Source: CAYOKT01 sp964404605
Lineage (GTDB): Bacteria > Electryoneota > Electryoneia > Electryoneales > Electryoneaceae
Reading direction: 5' to 3'
Assembly (NCBI GenBank): GCA_964404605.1
Contig: CAYOKT010000043.1
Coordinates: 1 to 23,607, forward strand
Length of the DNA: 23,607 nt
How positions within the stretch are numbered: the stretch's first letter is position 1; every line of letters starts with the position of its first letter. Positions 1 to 7,588 of the stretch are shown here, piece after piece. The notes under the pieces were generated by a model. It worked only from the letters and a program-made list of their open reading frames with translations. It was not told the origin of the DNA and did not search any database. The translations under genes and the position numbers were made by a program.

Positions 1-114
1 CGGCGCGCCGTGCCCCAACAATGTCAGCACTCCGGGGAATCGGGCCGGTAACCCGTAAGCGTCGTGCCGCGGCGCCCTCCGCTCCACCCTCGCCCCTGCC
101 ACTCCCGCTTCCCC

Positions 115-143
115 TTGTCCCTCGCTGTGGAGCTGGCTACCTT
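115..143 (+). promoter_or_regulatory. Putative housekeeping promoter for panD-pepA
   Basis: A -35-like TTGTCC (115-120) is followed after 17 bp by TACCTT (138-143). Transcription would start near 150, leaving a leader of about 60 bases before panD. The -10 and the bases after it (CTACCTTGTGTT) are nearly identical to those of the promoter proposed at 16245-16273 on the other strand, which raises confidence. The -10 is a poor match to TATAAT, so this remains a pattern-based call. Confidence 0.45.
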
Positions 144-208
144 GTGTTCGGGCATGGAATCACCCGCCCCGCCCCCGCGGCGGTCGGCGCAAAGACACGA
201 GTCGGTGA

Positions 209-556
209 ATGCTTAGACGTTTCATGAAGAGCAAGATCCACCGGGCCACGGTGACCCAGACCGACCTCCACTACGAGGGCAGCCTGACCCTGGACCCGCA
301 CCTGATGCGCGTTGCCGACATCGCCCCCGGCGAGCAGGTGGAGGTGTACAACATCACCCGCGGCACACGTTTCACCACCTACACCATCGAGGGTAAACCC
401 GGCAGCGGCGAGGTGTGTGTCAACGGCGCCGCCGCCCACCTCGCCGAGGTCGGCGACCTCGTCATCGTCGTCACCTATTGCGACCTGCCCGCGGAGGAAG
501 TCGCGGCGCACCGCCCCCTTGTCATCCCCGTTGACGAGGAGAACCGGCCCCGCTGA
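209..556 (+). CDS. panD: Aspartate 1-decarboxylase (pyruvoyl enzyme)
   Basis: Makes beta-alanine from L-aspartate for pantothenate and CoA synthesis, in the cytoplasm. The protein has 115 residues, slightly shorter than the E. coli enzyme. With the chosen ATG it aligns without gaps through the processing site: HYEGS places Gly24-Ser25 exactly where the proenzyme self-cleaves to give the pyruvoyl group. Lys9, Arg54, Thr57 and Tyr58 fall at the known active-site positions, and the VNGAAAH segment is at 70-76. A second ATG lies five codons in, but the first start fits the family N-terminus (MLRR.MKSKIHR). No convincing Shine-Dalgarno sequence precedes it. pepA follows after 45 bp and is probably co-transcribed. 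No other pantothenate gene is nearby. Confidence 0.95.
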   Translation: MLRRFMKSKIHRATVTQTDLHYEGSLTLDPHLMRVADIAPGEQVEVYNITRGTRFTTYTIEGKPGSGEVCVNGAAAHLAEVGDLVIVVTYCDLPAEEVAAHRPLVIPVDEENRPR

Positions 557-601
557 CCCTCCCCGCATACACGACCACTTCACTCGAACAGGGAGACTCC
601 C

Positions 602-2104
602 GTGAACATCGTCGTTCGTGACCTTGCACCCCAGGATGTGGAAGCGGAACTCCTCGCCGCCGGGCTGTTCTCCGGCGAAAAACCTGTGGACGGCGGATTA
701 GGACGGCTGGACGCCGCCCTCGGCGGCGGGCTCGAACGCGCCATCGCGCGCGAAGATTTCAAGGGAGAGAAGGGCGAGGTGCTCTCCCTCTATGGCTCGT
801 CCGGGAAGGGGCCGGGCCGCGTGCTCCTCGTCGGACTGGGCGAACGTGACAAGTGGACTCCCGAGATCGTCCGCCGCGCGTACGGCGAGGCGGGAAAGCG
901 CTGCCGCGAGCTGAAACTGTCCCGCGCCTGCCTACTCCCGCCCTTGAAGGGGATGGGCCGCGAGGCCGAGGAGCGGGCCGCCATCGCCGCAACCGAAGGC
1001 TTCGCCCTCGCCACCTACCGTTTCGCGCGCTACCGCAGCCGCGAAACCGAGAAATACCCGGCCCTCGAGGAGCTGCTGCTCATCCCCGGCGAACCGGAGG
1101 GGCTGGAGGGGTTGAACGCGGGCGCGGAGACCGCGCGGATCACCGTGGAGGCGACCCTCTACGCCCGCGACCTCGTCGCCTCGCCCCCGATCGACCTGTA
1201 CCCCGAGTCCTACGGGGCTCTCGCCCGCGAGCTGGAAGGCGGCCGTGTCAAGGTGGAGGTGCTGAAGTCGGACCGCCTGCGCGAGCTGGGCATGGGCGCC
1301 CTGCTCGCGGTCGGAGGCGGCAGCGCCCGGCCGCCGGTGCTGATCCACCTGAGCTATGATCCCGGCATCGATGACGCGCCGACCCTCGCCATCGTCGGGA
1401 AGGGAATCACCTTCGATGCCGGCGGGCTGGACCTGAAGCCGGCCGCCGGGATGCGCGACATGAAGATCGACATGGCGGGCTCCGCCGCGGTGATGGGCGT
1501 GTTCCGCGCCATCGAGCGCTGGGCGCCCCGCTGCCGGGTCGAGGGGTTCATCCCCGCCGCCGAGAACCTGACCGGCGGACACGCCTACAAGCCGGGCGAC
1601 ATCCTGAAAACTTTCAAGGGGATCACGGTCGAGGTGGACAACACGGACGCCGAGGGACGCCTCGCCCTGGCCGATGCCCTCGCCTACGCGGTGGACAGCA
1701 TAAAGCCGGACGCGGTCATCGACCTCGCCACCCTCACCGGGGCATGCTGGATCGCCCTCGGCAACCATGCAACCGGCCTGATGGGCAACGACGACAAGCT
1801 GGCGGAACTCCTTCGCGAGGCGGGGGAGCGGACCGGGGAACGTGTCTGGCGCCTGCCGCTGTGGGAAGAGTACGGAGAACAGATCAAGAGCGAAGTCGCC
1901 GACATCAAGAACACCGGCGGCCGGCCCGGCGGAGCGATCACCGCGGCGGCCTTCCTCGCGGAGTTCGTCGGCGACACCCCCTGGGCGCACCTCGACATCG
2001 CCGGCACCGCGAGCGAGGTTCCGGTGAGCTATGCGCCGCACAAGGAGCTCCCCACCGGGGTCGGCGTGCGCCTGCTCCTCGAGCTGCTCCGCGCCTGGGC
2101 CTGA
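602..2104 (+). CDS. pepA: Cytosol (leucyl) aminopeptidase, peptidase family M17
   Basis: A dinuclear-metal aminopeptidase that removes N-terminal residues from peptides in the cytoplasm; in E. coli the same protein also binds DNA. The 500-residue length is normal. The C-terminal catalytic half has every expected residue: metal ligands Lys267, Asp272, Asp290, Asp349 and Glu351, and catalytic Lys279 and Arg353. These lie in GKGITFDAGG, KIDMAG and the signature NTDAEGRLALADAL. The N-terminal macro-like domain (about 1-170) is more divergent, as is usual. The start is GTG, with AGGGAG seven bases upstream. It lies 45 bp after panD and is followed by a clear terminator, so panD-pepA look like one transcription unit. 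Confidence 0.96.
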   Translation: MNIVVRDLAPQDVEAELLAAGLFSGEKPVDGGLGRLDAALGGGLERAIAREDFKGEKGEVLSLYGSSGKGPGRVLLVGLGERDKWTPEIVRRAYGEAGKRCRELKLSRACLLPPLKGMGREAEERAAIAATEGFALATYRFARYRSRETEKYPALEELLLIPGEPEGLEGLNAGAETARITVEATLYARDLVASPPIDLYPESYGALARELEGGRVKVEVLKSDRLRELGMGALLAVGGGSARPPVLIHLSYDPGIDDAPTLAIVGKGITFDAGGLDLKPAAGMRDMKIDMAGSAAVMGVFRAIERWAPRCRVEGFIPAAENLTGGHAYKPGDILKTFKGITVEVDNTDAEGRLALADALAYAVDSIKPDAVIDLATLTGACWIALGNHATGLMGNDDKLAELLREAGERTGERVWRLPLWEEYGEQIKSEVADIKNTGGRPGGAITAAAFLAEFVGDTPWAHLDIAGTASEVPVSYAPHKELPTGVGVRLLLELLRAWA

Positions 2105-2127
2105 TCGCACCGTTGCAAGAGCCCTTC

Positions 2128-2157
2128 ACGGCCCCGGATTTGTCCGGGGCCGTTTTC
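2128..2157 (+). terminator. Rho-independent terminator after pepA
   Basis: A perfect 11-bp GC-rich stem (ACGGCCCCGGA at 2128-2138 with TCCGGGGCCGT at 2143-2153) closes a four-base loop and runs into TTTTC. It begins 23 bases after the pepA stop codon. The T tract is short but typical of a GC-rich genome. Confidence 0.8.
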
Positions 2158-2238
2158 GCTCGCCGCCCTCCCGGCGGGCGGACCGGCGGGCCGCGAAGTG
2201 CGGCGGCGCCCGGCAACGCGTATCTTCCACGCATCCGG

Positions 2239-2303
2239 TGAATCGATTCGCCCGGTCCGATGTGCTCTGAGCACCCCTGCACCGTTCAATGCAAGGCGCG
2301 CCG
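2239..2303. repeat. Truncated copy of the 8825-9099 repeat element (left end only)
   Basis: These 65 bases align with 8829-8892, the left end of the nested inverted-repeat element, with about 54 identical positions and one single-base indel. Shared stretches include ATCGATTCGCC, TCTGAGC and GTTCAATGCAAG. Similarity stops at 2303. Beyond that the sequence is the transporter coding region, with no right end or inner hairpins. The copy reaches to within four bases of the preferred transporter start codon and covers the upstream in-frame ATG at 2289. Confidence 0.7.
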
Positions 2304-2306
2304 TCG

Positions 2307-3314
2307 ATGAGCGAACAACGATCGTCTCCCTCCGGCAAGCCCGCCGCCGCGGGCTACCCCCACCGCCGCTTCGCCACCGTGATGCTCGTCCTCCTGACCG
2401 TGGTCTGGGGGATGACCTTCCCCGCGACGAAGTCCGCCCTCGCCGACACCGACCCGATGCACTTCCTCGCCTTGCGCTTCCTCTTCGCCCTCGCGCTGCT
2501 CCTGCCCTTCGCCCTGCTGCAACAGCGGCGTCGTTCCGGCTCCGCTGAACGGACCTCCGGGGCCCGCGCCGCGCCGAGGGAAAAGAGGGCGGCCCGGCCG
2601 GGGGTACGCAGCCCCTGGGTCCGCGGCGGGCTGGTCGGCCTGCTCCTCGGGCTCGGGTTCACCCTCCAGGTGTTGGGCCTGCGCTGGACCACCGCGAGCC
2701 GCAGCGGCTTTTTCACCGGGCTGCTCGTCGTCCTGGTGCCGCCGCTGGCGGCGCTGCTCCGCACGAGCCATGCCCCCCGGCTAACCTGGCTCGCCCTCGC
2801 CCCGGCAACCCTCGGCATCTACCTGATCGCCGACCCGGAGGCCGGCGGGCTGAACCTCGGCGACTGGCTCACCATCGGCTGCGCCGTGGTGTTCGCGTTG
2901 CAGATGGTCACGCTCGAGGCGCTGGCGTGGGGCCGCCGCGAAACCCTCATCCTGACCACGGCGCAGGTGATCGTGGTCGCCGGCGGCGCCCTCGCATGGA
3001 GCCTGCTCGCCGGAAAACCGCTGCACCTGACCCCGACCGGCTGGCTCGCCGTCGCCTACACCGCCCTCTTCGGCACCGTGCTCGCCGTATGGATGCAGAC
3101 CCGTTTCCAGCCGGAGGTGCCCGCGGGGCACGCCGCGCTGGTCTTCACCCTCGAGCCGGTGTTCGCGGGCCTCTTCGCCTGGCTGCTGCTGGGCGAGGGG
3201 TGGACCCTGCGCGGTCTGGTCGGCGCCGGCTTCATCCTCGCCTCGATGACGCTCTCCAGCCTCGCCGTCGCCCGGCGGGGACAACACGCCCTCCCCGGCC
3301 CGTCCGCCCCCTGA
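2307..3314 (+). CDS. EamA/DMT-superfamily inner-membrane transporter
   Basis: A multi-pass membrane permease of the drug/metabolite transporter superfamily. The substrate cannot be read from sequence; relatives export amino acids, metabolites or drugs. The 335 residues show about ten hydrophobic helices arranged as two EamA repeats. The first opens with ATVMLVLLTVVWGMTFPATKSAL (about 23-46), a typical EamA N-terminus with a W-G-x-x-F motif. The second includes the AxxxxLFGTVLAVWMQTRFQ and LEPVFAGLFAWLLLGE segments that mark the family. A basic, Arg-rich cytoplasmic loop separates the first two and the third helices. I place the start at ATG 2307 rather than the in-frame ATG at 2289, because 2289 lies inside the repeat at 2239-2303. 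Neither has a strong ribosome-binding site. Confidence 0.9.
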   Translation: MSEQRSSPSGKPAAAGYPHRRFATVMLVLLTVVWGMTFPATKSALADTDPMHFLALRFLFALALLLPFALLQQRRRSGSAERTSGARAAPREKRAARPGVRSPWVRGGLVGLLLGLGFTLQVLGLRWTTASRSGFFTGLLVVLVPPLAALLRTSHAPRLTWLALAPATLGIYLIADPEAGGLNLGDWLTIGCAVVFALQMVTLEALAWGRRETLILTTAQVIVVAGGALAWSLLAGKPLHLTPTGWLAVAYTALFGTVLAVWMQTRFQPEVPAGHAALVFTLEPVFAGLFAWLLLGEGWTLRGLVGAGFILASMTLSSLAVARRGQHALPGPSAP

Positions 3315-3321
3315 GGCGGGT

Positions 3322-3351
3322 TTGGGGCGGCCGCCGCCCGCGTGTTACATT
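3322..3351 (+). promoter_or_regulatory. Possible promoter for the LeuC-type gene
   Basis: TTGGGG (3322-3327) and TACATT (3346-3351) are separated by 18 bp and lie about 60 bases before the start codon. A GC-rich inverted repeat (GGGCGG/CCGCCC) lies in the spacer and could instead be a weak terminator for the transporter. Low-scoring, but it resembles the other promoters proposed in this window. Confidence 0.3.
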
Positions 3352-3410
3352 TCCTTTCCCTTGGGACAAACAGACCGGAGGCGCACCCTCCGCACCGCGT
3401 GGGAGAACCG

Positions 3411-4736
3411 ATGCCGGGAAAGACCTTTTCCGAGAAAATCCTCGCGAAATACGCCGGGTTGGACGAAGTCGAGCCCGGCCAGATCGTCGAGGTCACGCCG
3501 GACGTGGCGATGAGCCACGACAACACCGCCGCCATCGCCAAGACCTTCGAGCGCATCGGCGTGGACCACCTCTACAACCCCGACCTTCACCTGGTCGTCC
3601 TCGACCACTGCGTGCCGCCGGCGAACGAGACCTTCGCTGACAACCATAAACAGATCCGCGAGTTCGTCCGCAAGCACGGCATCCGGAACTTCTACGACAT
3701 CAACAGCGGGATCTGCCACCAGGTGATGGCCGAGAACGGCCACTGCCTGCCGGGCACGATCATGACCGGCTCGGACTCCCACTCGACCACCTACGGGGCC
3801 TTCGGGGCCTTCGGCACCGGGGTCACACGCAGCGAAACCGCGGTGATCATGGCGACCGGCAAGATCTGGTTCCGCGTACCCGAGACGATGCACATCGAGC
3901 TCTCCGGCAGCCTGCCGGAGGGGGTCTATGCGAAGGACCTCGCCCTGCACATCATCGGCCGCCTCGGCGCGGACGGCGCCCTGTACCGGGCGGTGGAGTA
4001 CGATGGCCCCGCCGCGCACACCCTCTCGGTCAGCGAGCGGATGACCCTCTGCAACCTCGCGGTGGAGATGGGCGCGAAGGTGGGGTACGTGCCGCCCGAT
4101 GACACCATCTACGCCTACCTCGAGGGGCGGGCGAAGAGAAGCTACGAGCCGCTCTTCTCCGATCCCGACTGCCGCTATGACCAGGTGATCGGGATCGACC
4201 TCGGGCAGGTGGAGCCGGTCGTCGCCAAGCCGCACACGGTGGACAACGTCGTGCCGGTGGGAGAAGTCGAGAGGGAACATGTCGAGGAGGTCTTTGTCGG
4301 CACCTGTAACAACGCCCGCCTCGATGACCTCGCCATCCTCGCGCATGTCCTGAAGGGGCGCCGGGTACACCCCGACCTGCGGCTGATCGTCATCCCGGCG
4401 AGCAGCCGGGTGATGCTCGACGCGATGCACCTCGGCTACATCGAGACCATCGTCGGGGCGGGGGGGACGCTCGCCACGCCCGGCTGCGGCCCATGCATGG
4501 GCAACCACCTCGGCGTGCCCGCGAAAGGGGAGAAGGTGCTCTCCACCGCGAACCGCAATTTCCGGGGCCGCATGGGCAACCCGGAGTCGGAGATCTATCT
4601 CGCCAGCCCGCACACCGCGGCGGCCACGGCTGTCTCCGGCGCGATCACGGACCCGCGCCGGTTCCCGCTGGACCACGCGGCGATCCGCGAGGAGCTGAAG
4701 CGGGCGAAACTCTCTCCCGTGCTGACAAAGGAGTGA
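3411..4736 (+). CDS. 3-isopropylmalate dehydratase / homoaconitase-family large subunit
   Basis: A [4Fe-4S] hydro-lyase of the aconitase superfamily, LeuC/homoaconitase large-subunit type, acting on 2- or 3-hydroxy tricarboxylic-type acids such as isopropylmalate. The 441 residues are right for the separate large subunit and too short for a full aconitase. Cluster ligands are Cys299 (VGTCNNARLDDL), Cys359 and Cys362 (PGCGPCMGNH); substrate-site segments include GSDSHSTTYGAFGAFGTGVTRSE. The GCGPC form and the CNNARLDD variant resemble the archaeal-type LeuC2/HACN and dimethylmalate-dehydratase branches more than E. coli LeuC. The start is ATG 3411, preceded by GGGAGA at a five-base distance. 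The small swivel subunit (LeuD type) is not adjacent; the next gene is convergent. The exact substrate is therefore open. Confidence 0.88.
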   Translation: MPGKTFSEKILAKYAGLDEVEPGQIVEVTPDVAMSHDNTAAIAKTFERIGVDHLYNPDLHLVVLDHCVPPANETFADNHKQIREFVRKHGIRNFYDINSGICHQVMAENGHCLPGTIMTGSDSHSTTYGAFGAFGTGVTRSETAVIMATGKIWFRVPETMHIELSGSLPEGVYAKDLALHIIGRLGADGALYRAVEYDGPAAHTLSVSERMTLCNLAVEMGAKVGYVPPDDTIYAYLEGRAKRSYEPLFSDPDCRYDQVIGIDLGQVEPVVAKPHTVDNVVPVGEVEREHVEEVFVGTCNNARLDDLAILAHVLKGRRVHPDLRLIVIPASSRVMLDAMHLGYIETIVGAGGTLATPGCGPCMGNHLGVPAKGEKVLSTANRNFRGRMGNPESEIYLASPHTAAATAVSGAITDPRRFPLDHAAIREELKRAKLSPVLTKE

Positions 4737-4757
4737 CGTTGAGGGCGGGAATCCGCG

Positions 4758-4783
4758 TATCTCTATGCTCGAATATGTAGAGA
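4758..4783. repeat. AT-rich motif at a convergent gene junction (copy 1)
   Basis: TATCTCTAT-GCT-CGAATAT (4758-4776) recurs at 14922-14940 as TATCTCTAT-ATG-CGAATAT. In this copy TCTCTA (4760-4765) and TAGAGA (4778-4783) can pair as a 6-bp stem with a 12-base loop. It lies between two convergent stop codons, 22 bases after the LeuC-type gene and 35 before the end of the subtilase gene, so it may help end transcription from either side. Confidence 0.35.
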
Positions 4784-4817
4784 AGTGGTTGGGTTCGGCG
4801 GCCCGGCGCACGCACCC

Positions 4818-7565
4818 CTACCGCAGCAACACCACCCGGCGCGTCACCCGCCGGTCCCCGAACACGCCCACCAGCAGGTAGGTCCCGCTCGCCGCGGGCG
4901 CGCCGGCCCCGGTGCGGCCGTCCCAGCGGAACCGGTGCAGGCCCGCCGCGACCGGCCCGCCGTGCAACACCGCAACCCTCCGCCCGAGCAGATTGTACAC
5001 CGCGAGGGAGAGCGGCCCCGCGCGGCTCGTCCACGCGGTCACCTGCGTGGAGGAGTTGAAGGGGTTCGGCCAGGCGGGCGCAAGCTGGAAACGCGACGGC
5101 ATCTTCCCCACCGCGGCCGGCGCACCGCCGCTCCCTGCCGCCAGCGCCTCACTCGCGGCCAGGTAGAGTTCGCCGAGCGTGCTCGCCGCGACCAGGGCGA
5201 ACCGTGCTGTTCGCGTCTCCCCGTCCGAGATCGGTCCCAGGGAGAGGGAAATCGCGTGGGACCAGTCCGCCGGGTGGTCGGAGACCGCCTCGTCGGTGCC
5301 GCCGAGCAGGATGTCGCGCCGTTCGGCGTCGCTGAAACCGTCCGACTGCACGGTCACGTTGTCCACGGCCCGCACGGAGAGCGGCGGGCCGTCCAGGGAA
5401 ACCAGCCCCGCGGCGCCGTCATCGCCGAGCATGTAGGAGAGGTGCAGCTCCTCGTCGTAGCCCACCGTGTTGGTCTCCAGCGGGTGGATATCCCAGTCGC
5501 AGTAGAGGCCGATGGTGTAGTCCGCGGAGCCGGGGATTTCGCGCGTTACATCGAGATCAATAAGGACGAAGTTGTTTCCCCCGGGATAGCTGGTAGTCCG
5601 CTGGTGCACGCGGACCCCGGTGGTCGGCAGGCCGTCCAGGTCGTTGTAGGCGGCTTCGTACACCTGCATCCCCTCGGGCGCTTCGACCGCGCGGATCTCC
5701 CCGCCGGGCCCGGTGACGAAATCGTAGCGCATCTCGTTCAGGCCGCCGTAGGCGCAGTCCGAAACCTCCGCCCCGTCGGTGACCATCACGCTGCCGTGGA
5801 AGAGCAGGCCGAAGGGACGCCCCGCGAGGGTCACCCCGTCGGGCGTCTCACGGTTCTCCATGTAGTCCCAGTAGCCGATGGCGCCGAAATCGGTGAACGA
5901 GGCGCGCATTCCGCCCGCGTCGTGCGTCCGCCAGGGGGGGTCCACGGGCACGCGGACGACCAGCGTGTCGAGCCAGCCGTCGGCGTCCGCGGCCAGCCAC
6001 AAGGGGTGCGTCCCGCGCGAGGCGTCCGGCGCGATGAAGACGAGCATCGGGTCGCTCTGGAGAACGCCGGGAGCGGCCTGGTTCCAAGTAAAGGACGCCG
6101 CCGAGGTCACCGCCGTATCATAGCCGACGAGCCGGATGGAGACCGTCTCCGCCGGCCCGCCCGCCAGTTCCAGGTCCACGGTCATCGCGACCGCCTCCCC
6201 CGGTTCGAGGGTTCCGTCCCCGTCGCCGTCCTCGAAGCCCAGCGAGCGGAGGGCCAGCGCCGGGCGGCCGGAGGTCACCGAGCGCCAGGCGTTCACCCGG
6301 CCGACATGTGTCTGGCTGTCGCCCGCCGCCCGGACCTCCATGCTTCCCTGCGAGAGTCTCGCCAGCACTTCCGTGGGGCTCAGGCCGGGCTGGACCGCCA
6401 GCAGCATCGCCGCGACACCGGAGACCACCGGCGTGGACATCGAGGTGCCGGTAATCGTCCCGTACCCGTTGATGATCGTGCTGTAGATCCCTTCCCCGGG
6501 GGCGGCGATGTCCACCCACCAACCGCGGTTGCTGAAGGTGGACAGGTGGTCGTCCGGTCCGGTCGAGGCCACGGCGATCACCTCTTCGTACGCGGCGGGA
6601 TAGTAGGGTGCGCTGGAGCCGAGGTTGCCCGCCGCGGCCACGATGACCGCGCCGCGCTGCACGGCGTAACGGATCACGTCCCACTCGATGGTGGAGAGGG
6701 TCTGTCCGCCCCACGAGAGCGAGATGACATCGGCGCCGTTCTCCACGGCATAGAGAATTCCCTCGAAGCCCGTGGTGATGTCGCCGCCGTTGCCCGCCCG
6801 GACCATCATCAGCCGCACACCGGGCGCGACCCCGCTAACACCGCGATGGTTGTTGTGCGCCGCCCCGGCGATCCCGGCGACATGGGTGCCGTGGTCCTTG
6901 TTCTGCACATTGGTCGGCCCGGTGGGATCGCCGTCCTGCTCGTAGGCGTCCCAGCCGTGAATATCATCCACGTACCCGTTGCCGTCATCGTCCACGCCCA
7001 TCGCGCCGTCCGCTTCCTCCTCATTGGTCCAGAGAACGGGCGCCAGGTCGGGATGCGCCATGTCGAAGCCGTTGTCCACCACCGCGAGCACGACTTGCGA
7101 GGCGTCCGGGACCAGGTCCCACGCCGCGTAGGCGTCGATGGCCGCGAGGTGCCACTGGTAGTCGGCGAGGGGGTCGTTGGGCGCACCCGCGACCCCGTAG
7201 GCCGCCAGATGTCTCTCCGGCGGTCGTTCGACGGCCTCTACTTCGGGGTCGCCCGCCAGGCGGCGTAGAAGGGAGCCCGCCGCCGCGCGGGACTCGACGT
7301 CCAGCACCAGCCAGCGGGCGAGGCGGGGAGCACGGCCATGGGGTATCGCGGGAAAGGCCGGTCGAATCGCGTGCGCGCCCGGAACCTTGGACGTCCACCG
7401 TTCGATCGGCGAGGTTTTCCCCGCGCCCGGCTCTTCGCGGGGAAGCAGGTAGAGGCGTTCGGCGGCCGGCGCGGAAACCGGGACCAGCAGCCACAGGGAC
7501 AGCAGCCACAGGGCGGCGAGTCGGCCCCGCCGCGTTGTGCCGCCGTGACGTGCATCCTCGAACAT
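4818..7565 (-). CDS. Secreted subtilisin-like serine protease (S8) with C-terminal FlgD-like sorting domain
   Basis: A 915-residue extracellular or surface protease. The N-terminus has a basic stretch and a hydrophobic core (LAALWLLSLWLLVPVSAPA, about 17-35), a probable signal peptide. A prodomain follows to about residue 135. The S8 catalytic domain (about 140-405) has Asp164 (VVDNGFD), His225 (DHGTHVAGI), oxyanion Asn314 (AAAGN) and nucleophile Ser375 (GTSMSTP). An Asp-rich DDDGNGYVDD segment (192-201) looks like a calcium-binding loop. The region from about 410 to 825 holds beta-rich modules. The last 80 or so residues (WPNPFNSSTQ..., YNLLGRRVAVL, GTYLLVG) match the FlgD Ig-like/type IX tail used by FCB-group bacteria. 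The start is ATG 7565, with GAGGGAG five bases upstream, 23 bp after the thioredoxin-fold gene, so the two are probably co-transcribed. Confidence 0.93.
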   Translation of the reverse strand: MFEDARHGGTTRRGRLAALWLLSLWLLVPVSAPAAERLYLLPREEPGAGKTSPIERWTSKVPGAHAIRPAFPAIPHGRAPRLARWLVLDVESRAAAGSLLRRLAGDPEVEAVERPPERHLAAYGVAGAPNDPLADYQWHLAAIDAYAAWDLVPDASQVVLAVVDNGFDMAHPDLAPVLWTNEEEADGAMGVDDDGNGYVDDIHGWDAYEQDGDPTGPTNVQNKDHGTHVAGIAGAAHNNHRGVSGVAPGVRLMMVRAGNGGDITTGFEGILYAVENGADVISLSWGGQTLSTIEWDVIRYAVQRGAVIVAAAGNLGSSAPYYPAAYEEVIAVASTGPDDHLSTFSNRGWWVDIAAPGEGIYSTIINGYGTITGTSMSTPVVSGVAAMLLAVQPGLSPTEVLARLSQGSMEVRAAGDSQTHVGRVNAWRSVTSGRPALALRSLGFEDGDGDGTLEPGEAVAMTVDLELAGGPAETVSIRLVGYDTAVTSAASFTWNQAAPGVLQSDPMLVFIAPDASRGTHPLWLAADADGWLDTLVVRVPVDPPWRTHDAGGMRASFTDFGAIGYWDYMENRETPDGVTLAGRPFGLLFHGSVMVTDGAEVSDCAYGGLNEMRYDFVTGPGGEIRAVEAPEGMQVYEAAYNDLDGLPTTGVRVHQRTTSYPGGNNFVLIDLDVTREIPGSADYTIGLYCDWDIHPLETNTVGYDEELHLSYMLGDDGAAGLVSLDGPPLSVRAVDNVTVQSDGFSDAERRDILLGGTDEAVSDHPADWSHAISLSLGPISDGETRTARFALVAASTLGELYLAASEALAAGSGGAPAAVGKMPSRFQLAPAWPNPFNSSTQVTAWTSRAGPLSLAVYNLLGRRVAVLHGGPVAAGLHRFRWDGRTGAGAPAASGTYLLVGVFGDRRVTRRVVLLR

Positions 7566-7588
7566 GCCCGCTCCCTCGCTGCCCGCCC

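Noticed and set aside
21..227. Open frame of 68 codons upstream of panD
   Set aside because: Low-complexity Pro/Ala/Leu translation, no ribosome-binding site, and it overlaps both the proposed promoter and the start of panD.
932..2110. Long - strand open frame of 392 codons opposite pepA
   Set aside because: Antisense shadow typical of GC-rich coding DNA; pepA on the + strand has all catalytic residues. The same applies to the long frames opposite the LeuC-type gene, the membrane protein, yidC, mnmE and mnmG.
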